Shown here one piece after another: positions 29,939-39,531 of a stretch of DNA of 64,000 bases. The notes under the pieces were generated by a model. The model made no database searches. It was given only the letters and a program-made list of their open reading frames with translations, and was not told the origin of the DNA. Numbering within the stretch: the stretch's first letter is position 1; each line of letters begins with the position of its first letter. Source of the stretch: Gammaproteobacteria bacterium (GTDB taxonomy: Bacteria > Pseudomonadota > Gammaproteobacteria > Steroidobacterales > Woeseiaceae); the NCBI GenBank assembly GCA_029861535.1, contig JAOTZC010000010.1, positions 1 to 64,000 of the forward strand, given 5' to 3'. Made by a program: the position numbers and the translations under genes.

Positions 29939-30487
29939 ATGGGAATTATCGAACTTTGGTTACCAATCCTGGTATCTGCAGTTGTCGTAATCGTTATGAG
30001 TGCGTTGGTCTGGACAGTGCTGCCCTGGCACAAGACCGATTTCAAAAAAACGGGTGATGAAGAGGCTGTACGTGCCGCGCTAAAAGGGTCTAAGACTGGG
30101 CTGTATATGGTGCCGTATTGCACCGATCTGTCCGAGTTAAAGAACGAGATCGTCGCGCAAAAGTACATCGACGGTCCGCAGGCCTACATCACAATCGTGC
30201 CAAACGGCATGCCGAACATGGGGCCAAAACTCGCGCTGTCATATGCGTACAACGTGCTGGTCGGTGTGCTGTGTGCCTACATGGTTACGCGGACGCTGGA
30301 ATCGGGCGCATCGTATCTCGAGATTTTTCGAGTTGCCGGAACGACGGCGTTTATCGCGTATAGCGTTGCCTATATCCAGGACAGTATCTGGTTTGGTCGA
30401 CCATGGATGCTGACAATGAAAAACATGTTTGATGCTTTGTTGTACGCGTCGCTGACCGGCGGAGTTTTCGGATGGCTGCTTGGCTAG
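29939..30487 (+). CDS. Conserved integral membrane protein, function unknown
   Basis: Good RBS (ggggggtc), three or more predicted TM segments; ATG at 29939 chosen. Confidence 0.75.
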   Translation: MGIIELWLPILVSAVVVIVMSALVWTVLPWHKTDFKKTGDEEAVRAALKGSKTGLYMVPYCTDLSELKNEIVAQKYIDGPQAYITIVPNGMPNMGPKLALSYAYNVLVGVLCAYMVTRTLESGASYLEIFRVAGTTAFIAYSVAYIQDSIWFGRPWMLTMKNMFDALLYASLTGGVFGWLLG

Positions 30488-30501
30488 CGCGTACGCGTTT
30501 A

Positions 30502-31128
30502 TTAAAACAAATCGGTACGCGGGCTTGGCTGTATTACCTTGCGGACTGACTTTCCTTGTGACAAATCCGAAATGGTGCGCACAATCATTGCCGGAATCGC
30601 AATGCTTGCATGTATGCCAAGGCTAAGCACTACGTAACTGAAATAAATAATGCGGTCTCTACGTCTAATCGACGTATTCGGTTCGCAGTCGAGTGTGTCC
30701 GCGCGAAGTTCGTCAATCGTGGACCAGGTGCCATCGTCGACCTGACTGCGCCTCTTTGCCGAATACAGATTTCTTGATCGTCGACCCCGACAAAAGGCAG
30801 CCCACATTTTCTGTCGATCGAGCACCCAGCCTGTTGACAATGCAATCAGATTCATCAAGCCCAGGATAGGGGACTTGCGCATCGAGCCAGTGCCCAGCTC
30901 CCAAGCGCTAATTTGGCCCTCACCGATTCTGCCAACGCTATATCCGGTAACTAGGTGGTGCAGGTCGTGATACTTCAGATAGCGGTAGCGGGTTTCGATA
31001 TTTGGTAGCGGCACCAGCAAGCAACCTGTATAGACGCGCACCGTCTTGGGTCGAGCGCCCAAGACGTCGCCGAAGCCGTGTTCACGGTAGAAGTCCTGGA
31101 GGGCAGTGTTGAGAGACATAGGCGCCAC
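30502..31128 (-). CDS. Coq4-like protein
   Basis: HDxxH-(x11)-E motif: YHDLHHLVTGYSVGRIGEGQISAWELG; C-terminal TM. Confidence 0.7.
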   Translation of the reverse strand: MAPMSLNTALQDFYREHGFGDVLGARPKTVRVYTGCLLVPLPNIETRYRYLKYHDLHHLVTGYSVGRIGEGQISAWELGTGSMRKSPILGLMNLIALSTGWVLDRQKMWAAFCRGRRSRNLYSAKRRSQVDDGTWSTIDELRADTLDCEPNTSIRRRDRIIYFSYVVLSLGIHASIAIPAMIVRTISDLSQGKSVRKVIQPSPRTDLF

Positions 31129-31344
31129 TGTAGCCGCATCCGAGCGTCGCCAATGTTACACGGGTCAAGCTTTCAGCATATCGCAGAAAAGGCTTGAAAA
31201 ACCTTACTAATCGGATAGTTGCGTGCCTGTGCTCACAATACACTTCACATAGAGGCAAATCTGACCTACACTGCGGGCAAGCCAAGAAAAATTCCAATCA
31301 GAACAGAGCCTTTCACGGAAAAAGGCCGCAAAGGGGGGGCGACC

Positions 31345-32505
31345 ATGGGTCATCAACCGATCGTGCACACGACGTCCGAGCAATGGGGCCACACGGTGCC
31401 AGCGTTGACGTTGGTTACCGAGCGACATCGCGCCGCACTCGATCAGTTGAACCTCGCTGCGCAACACCAACGTCCGCTGACGGTATTGATCGGCGAGGGC
31501 AAGTTTGAAGCCAATCACGTCGTTAGCGCGTTTCTGTCGGGCCTCGAAGAAGACGCCACGATTGTGCGCCTGACAAAACCCTACGACGATGCGATCGCCG
31601 GGATGCGGGAAATCAACCGTGCACTGGGATTTGAACCCAAAGACCTGAGCCTTACAGATCTCGACAATATTCTCGAGATGTTCTTGGAGTTTCAGCGCAA
31701 GCATCATCGCCGTACGGTGCTCTGCATCGAACAAGCGCATCTTCAGGCCCGTTGGCTGCTTGAACACGTGCGCCGACTGATTGACCTAGAAATGGAGGGC
31801 CGCTACGGGCTCATGGTGGTCTTATCCGGACAGCCAAAACTAGCTGAGTTGATTGAACAAGAACCGCTAGCTGGGGCACGTGTGCATTCAAGCCGAAAAA
31901 TCACGCTCGCACCATTCTCGCTGGCAGAAACAACCGAATTTCTGCGTCGCAGAGTTGAGGCGGCCGGAAGTTCGGATATTAGCGAGCTTTTCGAATTCGA
32001 TGCCATCAGTCGCATACACGAGTTGAGTGGCGGTGTTCCGGATCTGGTTGGCACCTTATGCTTCAAATGCCTGCAAATCGCTAACCAGCAGAAATCGGGA
32101 CAAGTTACAGAGCAACTTGTGATAGACGCCAGCAAGTTGCTATGGCAAAAACCAGCCGTCGAGGCGAAAGCCGAAATTCCCGACATTCCCGATATTGGCC
32201 CAATGTCGACATTTCGAGAGCAGCTCCAAATCAGTTGCAAGGGCCAACAGATTCAGATTTTCCCACTGCGACACGGTCGCTTCCTCGTCGGTCGCGCCGA
32301 TTTCGCCGATATTTGCCTGCCCAACAAGCACGTAAGTCGTCGACACGCGTTGATTGTAAAATCGGCCACTGACGTCAAGATTCTGGATTTGGGCAGCACC
32401 AACGGCACGTTCGTCAACGGGCTACGCTTCACAGGTGATCAACAAATCGAGATTGGCGACGTCATTACGATTGGCGACATCCGCATGGAATTCTCGTTCG
32501 AGTGA
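31345..32505 (+). CDS. ExeA/GspA-like AAA domain (degenerate) with C-terminal FHA domain
   Basis: FHA: GRFLVGRADFADICLPNKHVSRRHALIV...LDLGSTNGTFVNGLRF; AAA-like ALTLVTERHRAALDQL...LCIEQAHLQARWLLEHVRRLIDLE; ATG at 31345 with purine-rich RBS. Confidence 0.85.
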   Translation: MGHQPIVHTTSEQWGHTVPALTLVTERHRAALDQLNLAAQHQRPLTVLIGEGKFEANHVVSAFLSGLEEDATIVRLTKPYDDAIAGMREINRALGFEPKDLSLTDLDNILEMFLEFQRKHHRRTVLCIEQAHLQARWLLEHVRRLIDLEMEGRYGLMVVLSGQPKLAELIEQEPLAGARVHSSRKITLAPFSLAETTEFLRRRVEAAGSSDISELFEFDAISRIHELSGGVPDLVGTLCFKCLQIANQQKSGQVTEQLVIDASKLLWQKPAVEAKAEIPDIPDIGPMSTFREQLQISCKGQQIQIFPLRHGRFLVGRADFADICLPNKHVSRRHALIVKSATDVKILDLGSTNGTFVNGLRFTGDQQIEIGDVITIGDIRMEFSFE

Positions 32506-32545
32506 CCGCGTCTCAGTGGAGCCGGTGCGCTGCTAGACCGCAGAC

Positions 32546-33295
32546 TCAGTACAGTGAACTTGCTACCTGTACAAGGTGTTCAAATGCCTCTTTGTCGTCT
32601 CTGGTGATGCATCGCAGGGCCGTTACCGAAAACAGCTTATTTTCGGTATAGAAGATAATACCGGTCATCCCCTTTGTCCCGTCCCTATTCTTCATCGCGG
32701 TGTAAGTTGCTGGATAGCCATTTATGTGAAGATTTCCGGCCGGTTTGTTAACGACGATGCGCGCGTCCGGAATATTTATGTAATTCAATTCATCGATGAC
32801 TACAGTGCCAAGGTCATCGAACTCGAATGCGTACAGCATCTGGTAGCTCAGACCTGCGTCCTCATGCAGCGGTTGCACCGCGACCAGTCGGCCGCCGTCA
32901 AAGGCTGGTGTGTCTAGATTTGCTTTATTGTAGCCATAACGTATCGGCTCCTGACGCTCAGGCTGATGGATCATCGCCGAGATATTGTCGTAACCGGAGT
33001 CGCCCAGGTCCTGGACAACGGCGAAGCCTTTTGACTCTGTGTCATTCACAATCCGACGCAACTTCTTAAGGTGTTTCTTGCGCGATGCCTCCCGTTCCAT
33101 CAACTTTGCTTGGCGCTCTTTGTTATTGGCTATTGATTCCCTCACTTCCGGCGGCATCTCGGAATGATCGATTTTGTCGGTCAGGACAATAGTCTCGAAG
33201 TCGGCAGCCATAATAGTTGACCAATAACAGCTAGTTAAGGGTAACAGCGCCGCAATTATTCGAATCACATTTTTCATAACCATAGTCCTCAGCAA
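32546..33295 (-). CDS. Hypothetical secreted protein or lipoprotein
   Basis: Hydrophobic N-terminus IIAALLPLTSCYW; long ORF with coding character. Confidence 0.65.
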   Translation of the reverse strand: MLRTMVMKNVIRIIAALLPLTSCYWSTIMAADFETIVLTDKIDHSEMPPEVRESIANNKERQAKLMEREASRKKHLKKLRRIVNDTESKGFAVVQDLGDSGYDNISAMIHQPERQEPIRYGYNKANLDTPAFDGGRLVAVQPLHEDAGLSYQMLYAFEFDDLGTVVIDELNYINIPDARIVVNKPAGNLHINGYPATYTAMKNRDGTKGMTGIIFYTENKLFSVTALRCITRDDKEAFEHLVQVASSLY

Positions 33296-33696
33296 TCTTT
33301 TTCGAGGCGTTTTGTGAATTCTCTCTCGAGAAAGCCGTTAAAAAAACAAAGGCGGGAAAAGAATTCGGTCGACATGACTATCTTCATTACGCCGATACCT
33401 TCAGCAGTACTATGACCAACGGAGATTTTATCCGTTTTGAATCCAACAGCCGAAACGGAATGTACATTTTGAATTTCTGCCGCATTATCGACACTCCAAT
33501 GCACTGAGAGTATCGACAATGCGTGGAATGGAAGCTTAGGCTCCGAGAATATGGCGGAGCGCTTAAAAGCGCTACAACCGAGCGCGCTTGATATCACGTT
33601 CATGTTGTTTTCGTAAAATGTCCGGGCGTCGGCGGGCAATGACACCAAGGCCAAGGCCAGCGCCGAGATTAGAAGTCCTTTTCTCATTTCGATCAC
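33289..33696 (-). CDS. Hypothetical secreted protein
   Basis: Signal peptide MRKGLLISALALALVSLPADA; overlaps the downstream gene by 7 nt. Confidence 0.6.
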   Translation of the reverse strand: MIEMRKGLLISALALALVSLPADARTFYENNMNVISSALGCSAFKRSAIFSEPKLPFHALSILSVHWSVDNAAEIQNVHSVSAVGFKTDKISVGHSTAEGIGVMKIVMSTEFFSRLCFFNGFLEREFTKRLEKDC

Positions 33697-33819
33697 TCCA
33701 TGTCGATTTACTTCGATTGGACAATATCAGATGCATATTGGTAGCGTCTGCCTGCATTTTTCGGGGTTTTGTCTATATTAAGGAATACAGGTGTCTCTAA
33801 ATAGGAAAAACCAAGGACA

Positions 33820-34209
33820 GTGCTGGATACAGGTTCTCAACTAGTTGTCCTGGCTGTGGCCGTCGCCGTATGCGCGATGGCCACATTGGGAATCTATGCG
33901 CCGCAAAAACTCACTGGGTGGGTGAAAGACACGGTAGACAAGGATTGGGGAATTTACCTTGCCGTTCTTGTAAGACTACTACTTGGGGCGGCGCTAATAA
34001 TTGCTGCGCCAGATTCGCGTTTTCCGCTGGCGTTCCTAGTCTTGGGATGGATTGCGATTGTCGCGGCTGTGGTTGTGGCGATAATGGGTCGGAAACGATT
34101 GCGACTTTTCGTCGGCTGGTGGCTAAAGCAATTTTCTCCCGCCGCCGTTCGTGTCTGGCTTTTGTTTGGATTCGCCTTCGGTGGCTTCTTGATTTACGGC
34201 CTTTATTAG
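33820..34209 (+). CDS. Hypothetical small integral membrane protein
   Basis: About four hydrophobic segments. Confidence 0.65.
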   Translation: MLDTGSQLVVLAVAVAVCAMATLGIYAPQKLTGWVKDTVDKDWGIYLAVLVRLLLGAALIIAAPDSRFPLAFLVLGWIAIVAAVVVAIMGRKRLRLFVGWWLKQFSPAAVRVWLLFGFAFGGFLIYGLY

Positions 34210-34408
34210 CGAATAGGGCAGGAGCCTCCGGCCCCGGAAACTGCGCAATTCGGCGTTGCTATTTGGCATCTGACGCCAAAAAGAGACACATTGTCTATTT
34301 CAGAAATTCCCTAAAAATCAACAAGAAAAAGTAGTTTTTACGAAATCTTCTCAAGAGTTGCCAGGGTTCCTCGACAAGTTTCCAACTCGCCCGTTAACAT
34401 CCGCGCCA

Positions 34409-34435
34409 GTAGACGGCGATCTTCACGCCGTTTAC
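34409..34435 (+). promoter_or_regulatory. 5' leader hairpin upstream of the beta-barrel protein gene
   Basis: gtagacggcg-atcttca-cgccgtttac, 10-bp stem with one G-U. Confidence 0.4.
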
Positions 34436-34464
34436 ACCTGTTTGGGCAAACGGAGAGCAATGCA

Positions 34465-35028
34465 ATGAAGACACTAATACTGGTCGTTGGCCTGTTGGCG
34501 CACGGTGCCGCGCTCGCACAATCGGGCAATGCGCCACGGGCGAACATGAACTACAACTATGGGGAGTTGCGCTACGTTGACACCGACGTCAGTGGTGGTG
34601 ACGGCTTCCGTCTTAATGGTTCGTGGGAACTAAACGGCGACTGGATCCTCGTCGGTGGCATTACGGCGCTCGATTTCAACAACAATGTCGACTCCACGAC
34701 ATTGGAATTCGGCGGTGGATATGTTTGGAACTACACGGACAACTTCGACCTGGTCACTACACTGCGTGTGGTTCGCATCGATGTCGATTCGACATTCGGC
34801 GGCGGTGATGACACCGGGCTCGCAGTCGCTGCGGGTGCTCGCGGCTATCTGGCGCCGCAGTTCGAGTTGCGTGGTTCGATCAATTACGTCAACCTGGATG
34901 ACAGTGACACATATCTAGAAATCGCTGGCGACTATCATTTCAACCGCCAATTCTCGGCAGGCATTAGCTTGGAGTTTGCGGGTGATTTGGATTTGTTTAC
35001 CTTAGGCGCACGCTGGTTTTTCAAGTAG
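34465..35028 (+). CDS. Outer-membrane beta-barrel family protein
   Basis: Signal peptide MKTLILVVGLLAHGAALAQ; alternating beta pattern; terminal aromatic LGARWFFK. Confidence 0.82.
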   Translation: MKTLILVVGLLAHGAALAQSGNAPRANMNYNYGELRYVDTDVSGGDGFRLNGSWELNGDWILVGGITALDFNNNVDSTTLEFGGGYVWNYTDNFDLVTTLRVVRIDVDSTFGGGDDTGLAVAAGARGYLAPQFELRGSINYVNLDDSDTYLEIAGDYHFNRQFSAGISLEFAGDLDLFTLGARWFFK

Positions 35029-35073
35029 GGCGCAACGCTCGTTCGTAAGCATCAGCCCTTGTCTGCAAGGGCT

Positions 35074-35856
35074 TCAAAATCGACTTGGTATCGACGACCA
35101 GGCTGACGCGTTCGGCTCGCCATTCTCGTTCAGCTCTGTAAGTTGAAACGAATTGTTCGCGCGTAATTCTAAATCTTTTTGAATACGGATCCACGCAGCT
35201 GTCGCCGCATCTTGTTCATAAAAGTCATCTAGCGATAATCCAGATGAATCGACGTTTTCAACGTAGAAAAGAATCATCTCCTTTTTTCGCGCCTGATCCG
35301 CGATTGTCAACGAGCGCCACATCATCCAATGGGCGGGAATGGAATAGCCTTTCGACTGGAGAAACGGGTAGGTAGCAGCTGATTCACTTTTTGGATTGGC
35401 GGCGACAGCCTCAACAATATCGAACGCGTAACCGTTGCTGCGGAAGGGATAATTAGCGACAACCGGGCTTTCGGTCAAGTTGTATCTATAGAAATTGTCG
35501 ATACCGGGTAGGAAGCCCTCAAACTGAACAATGAATAGCCTTAGAATTACGTCGCCCTCCGAATCCACAAAAATGAATCGCTCTCCAGCGGCTACATCTC
35601 GAATAGTGAATGGATGACGGCCCACGAATGTGAACGCATCGTCCACGTCAATGGCCAGTGACGGTTCTTGAAGCGAAATAAGTACGCCATCTTCGAAAAA
35701 TTGATGTTTGCTGGCAGCATTGGCAGCAAGTAGGTTGGTGCTCGAAGACAGTAAAAAACATATCCAGGCAACGACGATAAAAGCCAAAATCGAAGCTTGC
35801 CGCTTCCGATGTTCAAATTTTTCGATTAGATGTCGCATTGTTGTCTTCTGGCTCAT
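35074..35856 (-). CDS. Hypothetical membrane-anchored or secreted protein
   Basis: N-terminal TM (ILAFIVVAWICFLLSSSTNLLA), soluble C-terminal part. Confidence 0.65.
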   Translation of the reverse strand: MSQKTTMRHLIEKFEHRKRQASILAFIVVAWICFLLSSSTNLLAANAASKHQFFEDGVLISLQEPSLAIDVDDAFTFVGRHPFTIRDVAAGERFIFVDSEGDVILRLFIVQFEGFLPGIDNFYRYNLTESPVVANYPFRSNGYAFDIVEAVAANPKSESAATYPFLQSKGYSIPAHWMMWRSLTIADQARKKEMILFYVENVDSSGLSLDDFYEQDAATAAWIRIQKDLELRANNSFQLTELNENGEPNASAWSSIPSRF

Positions 35857-36231
35857 TTGTGCGCTCGTAGAATAGCACTAACAGCAATGTGATTGATTTG
35901 AATCACGAGCTTGCAAGAAATCAGGGATTTTCTACTGCACAAGCAAGACTAAGTGGGCTGTGCACGAAGACATCCAGCCGGCGATCTTCGAGCTCAACGA
36001 GTCTATGTCTACGCAATCGACATGTTGAATACATGATTGCGGTTCGGGGCGGCGATTATGTAGAACCAATACCACCCTGATTTTGATGTACTTTTGCATG
36101 TTGTCCTACGCAGGTCGCAGTTCTATCGCCCATGTGTTGACAGCTACTTTCGGATTGTGAAACTCTGCGCCGAGCAATGACAAAGGCACACCTTTCGCGA
36201 GGAAGGGTCGCAACGCCACCGGTCTCGGTTC

Positions 36232-37674
36232 TTGTTAGACAGCAGGGTTACCATGATGAGTTTTTTCCTGAGCATTACGCCTTGGCCCGTTCTATCCGCA
36301 TTGTTGTGGATCGTTCTGGCTGTCGCAACTTTGTATTTCGCGCGTCCGACGTCGCACCGACTCATAAAGGCCGCGAGCAATTCACTGTACAAGGTGTTTC
36401 GAGCCGCGTCATTGGCGGTGACCAAGGCGGAGAACGGTCTTGCGACGAGAAATCGCGAAGTGCTGTTGGCGGCGGGACGGGAGGCAAAAGAACGCATTGT
36501 CGAACGCGAGTTTGATCGAATCAACGAAACCGTTCGCAAAGATTTGGCGAACTACTCGTCGTTACATCGCGGTCTCAGCGAATCGATCGACCGCATTGAA
36601 AAAGATCATCAAGACGCTGTAGACGTTCCACCCGATCCGCCTGGTTGGGTCAAGGCGGTAGAAGCGGTCGCAAAAATCGAGTCGCGAGACGGACGAGTCG
36701 GCGTCAGTAACATATTGAGTGACATTCACAAATCGCTGGTCCAGGCGCACAAGGAAGCCATGCTCGCGTATCGCGAGGCCAGCAAAGAGCGTCATACGCT
36801 TCTGAGGAAAATGCGACCGGAATGGCGCCGCATTCAGCAAATCCTTGGCAAAGTCGGCAAGAACGTCGACAGTCTGTTGGGCCGATCGGTCACGATTGAT
36901 CGCCATATGCAGGAGTATGAGGATATCGTTAAAGGCGAGGACCACGCGGTGTCGATACTGTCATCTTCGTCGTTGGTCTACTTTTTCGTATCGGCGCTTG
37001 TACTCGTCGTGGCAATTGGCGGCGCCGTGATCAACTTCTCACTGATCGCCCGGCCGATGGCGGAGATGGTCGGGGGCACCAACTTAATCGGTGGGTTCCG
37101 AACGGCCGACATTGCGGCCTTGGTCATCATCATGGTTGAGATATCCATGGGCTTGTTTCTGATGGAGTCTCTGCGCATCACCCGATTGTTTCCGGTTATA
37201 GGTGCGCTACCGGACAAGACCCGCGTGCGCATGATCTGGATTACGTTCACGATCCTGTTCTTACTTGCTAGCGTCGAAGCGGGACTTGCCTATATGCGCG
37301 AGTTACTACTGCATGACGAGCTGGCAACCAGTGCGCTGTTGCGGGGTGACCTCGATATTGCGACAACCAGCGGTTCTATGTGGATTACGACGGCGGCGCA
37401 GATGGGTATGGGTTTCATATTGCCATTTGCGCTGACATTTGTCGCCATTCCGCTGGAAACGTTCGTCCACTCGATGCGCACTGTCATCGGTTTGTTGGCA
37501 ATTGGTACTCTCAGAGTGCTGTCGCTGATATTTCGGCTTGTCGGCAGTACTTGCCGTTATCTCGGCGTACTCATCACTCAGCTGTATGACCTACCGTTAT
37601 TTATCCCTCTATGGTGGGCGGCGCGTGAGAAGGATGTCTCCGACGGCGGCGGATTGCAGGAGTTACGCTCATGA
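36232..37674 (+). CDS. Polytopic membrane protein with long cytosolic or periplasmic helical region, function unknown (start uncertain)
   Basis: N-terminal TM, about 200-aa charged helical region, then four or more TMs; stop overlaps the next start (ATGA). Confidence 0.8.
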   Translation: MLDSRVTMMSFFLSITPWPVLSALLWIVLAVATLYFARPTSHRLIKAASNSLYKVFRAASLAVTKAENGLATRNREVLLAAGREAKERIVEREFDRINETVRKDLANYSSLHRGLSESIDRIEKDHQDAVDVPPDPPGWVKAVEAVAKIESRDGRVGVSNILSDIHKSLVQAHKEAMLAYREASKERHTLLRKMRPEWRRIQQILGKVGKNVDSLLGRSVTIDRHMQEYEDIVKGEDHAVSILSSSSLVYFFVSALVLVVAIGGAVINFSLIARPMAEMVGGTNLIGGFRTADIAALVIIMVEISMGLFLMESLRITRLFPVIGALPDKTRVRMIWITFTILFLLASVEAGLAYMRELLLHDELATSALLRGDLDIATTSGSMWITTAAQMGMGFILPFALTFVAIPLETFVHSMRTVIGLLAIGTLRVLSLIFRLVGSTCRYLGVLITQLYDLPLFIPLWWAAREKDVSDGGGLQELRS

Positions 37675-38306
37675 AATCACTTTCGATTGTTTTCGCATGC
37701 CTATTAATCGTCAGCTGCTCGCAGTCACGGCCTGGAAACATCGGTGTCTACATGCTGGTCGATACCTCAGGCACCTATAGCGAGGAGATTCAAAAGGCCC
37801 AACAGATTATTCGCTATACGTTGTCGCGGCTCGATGCCAAGGACACGTTTGCGGTTGCCCGCATTGATACGGCGAGTTTCAGCGAGAAAGACATCGTCGC
37901 GAAAATTACTTTAGACGATCGCCCTACGACAATGAACCGCCAGAAGCGCTTGTTCGCGGACCAAGTTCAGGTCTTCGTTGACCAGTCACCATCATCTGCG
38001 TACACCGACATAACGGGTGGTTTGCTGCAGGCGGTTGAGTATTTGAACGAAAAACAACCAGCCAAGAAAACCGTGTTCATTTTCTCGGATCTCAAGGAGG
38101 ATCTCGAAGACGGCTACATCCGCGAAATCGACTTCGACCTCGACGGCTTCGAAATCGTCGCGCTGAATGTAACCAAGTTGCGTACTGACAATGTCGATCC
38201 ACGCGAGTACCTAACGAGACTTGATGAGTGGCAAAATAAAGTCGAATCCTCGGGTGGCCGTTGGCGCGTTATCAACGACCTGGATGGCCTAGAACGTTTG
38301 CTGTAG
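37671..38306 (+). CDS. VWA-like domain lipoprotein
   Basis: Lipobox CLLIVSC; MIDAS-like DTSGT (YMLVDTSGTYSEEIQKAQQII); YTDITGGLLQA; VFIFSDLKEDL. Confidence 0.82.
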   Translation: MKSLSIVFACLLIVSCSQSRPGNIGVYMLVDTSGTYSEEIQKAQQIIRYTLSRLDAKDTFAVARIDTASFSEKDIVAKITLDDRPTTMNRQKRLFADQVQVFVDQSPSSAYTDITGGLLQAVEYLNEKQPAKKTVFIFSDLKEDLEDGYIREIDFDLDGFEIVALNVTKLRTDNVDPREYLTRLDEWQNKVESSGGRWRVINDLDGLERLL

Positions 38307-38367
38307 ACGCAGAAATTGACCACTCGTAACGCGCGCATGGGGCTCGCGTATATTTTTATGACGCCGT

Positions 38368-38404
38368 TGTTCCAAATGCCTGTCCTATTGTTAAGATAGG
38401 AACA
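38368..38404. promoter_or_regulatory. Overlapping inverted repeats upstream of the parB-like gene
   Basis: TGTCCTAT-tgttaag-ATAGGaACA (38381-38404) and TGTTCC (38368)...GGAACA (38399). Confidence 0.45.
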
Positions 38405-38485
38405 TGAGGTTTCCGTCGATGTATTCGCAGCATTGGGTGATGCGGTTATTTTGGCGTTCTGGCAGGACAGCGGAGTATTGCTAAT

Positions 38486-39448
38486 ATGGGTTCGCAAAAA
38501 AGATTGGGCCGGGGCCTGGACGTACTGCTGGGCAAGCATGAAGGACAAACATCGTCGAACAAGAGCGCATCGAAGGCGTATGTCGACATGTCCGTTGGCA
38601 CATTGGTGCAGGGCCAATTTCAACCTCGTCAGACGATAGAAGATGAGGCCCTGGCCGAACTGGTCCAGTCGATACAGCAGCAAGGTGTGTTGCAACCCCT
38701 ATTAGTCCGAGCACTGGCAGGCTCAAAAAGGGGTAGCGGTGTCATTTCTCATGAAATCGTTGCCGGGGAGAGACGTTGGCGGGCGGCCAAACTGGCCGGT
38801 TTGAAGACCGTACCAGTGGCCATATGCGACCTCGACGACAAAGCGGCGCTTGCCGTTGCTTTGATCGAAAATTTGCAGCGGGAAGATCTGAATGCCATTG
38901 AAGTCGCGGAATCGTTACTGAAGTTGACCAAAGACTTTGGATTGACACACCAGCAGGCAGCCGAGGCCGTTGGGCGATCACGTTCGTCCGTGAGCAATTA
39001 TCTGAGGCTATTGGAACTTGGGGACGGCGCCCGAGAATGCCTCGCCACCGGAAACATGGACATGGGTCACGCACGTGCCTTGTTGTCACTGGACGTTGAG
39101 CAACAGGATTCTGTTGCGAAAAAGATTCCGGTACAAAAATTATCGGTACGTGAGGTAGAACAGCTTGTGGTGAAACTGCATGCTGGACCAGACACCACTG
39201 TCAAACGAAAAGCCGACATGCAGGCAAGATGGCTACAACGACAACTCGCAAAAGAGCTTGGCGTGAAAGTCGGCATACGCACGCGCAAAGACGGTGGTAA
39301 CGTACTGGGGATCGACTTTGACAACCTGAACCAGCTTCACGGCACGCTGCAAAAGATAGAAAAGCTAGTTGGGCAAGTTATTGATACCGCAGGGCCGCGA
39401 ATCGCCGAACTATCGCGCCAGGACTCGATACCACACGACGCTTCCTGA
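38486..39448 (+). CDS. parB: ParB/Spo0J family partition protein
   Basis: RLGRGLDVLLG; QPRQTIEDEALAELVQSIQQQGVLQPLLVR; GERRWRAAKLAG; ALIENLQREDLNAIE; HTH region. Confidence 0.93.
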   Translation: MGSQKRLGRGLDVLLGKHEGQTSSNKSASKAYVDMSVGTLVQGQFQPRQTIEDEALAELVQSIQQQGVLQPLLVRALAGSKRGSGVISHEIVAGERRWRAAKLAGLKTVPVAICDLDDKAALAVALIENLQREDLNAIEVAESLLKLTKDFGLTHQQAAEAVGRSRSSVSNYLRLLELGDGARECLATGNMDMGHARALLSLDVEQQDSVAKKIPVQKLSVREVEQLVVKLHAGPDTTVKRKADMQARWLQRQLAKELGVKVGIRTRKDGGNVLGIDFDNLNQLHGTLQKIEKLVGQVIDTAGPRIAELSRQDSIPHDAS

Positions 39449-39531
39449 GTGAACATCGATCATGAATTGTCGTCGAATCGAAATTTGACTCAGTTGTTGT
39501 TTTCAATGCCGATACAGCCGTGCTGCGCCGG

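Noticed and set aside
38306-39531. Complete ParABS locus
   Set aside because: No ParA gene and no canonical parS (TGTTTCACGTGAAACA) noticed near parB.
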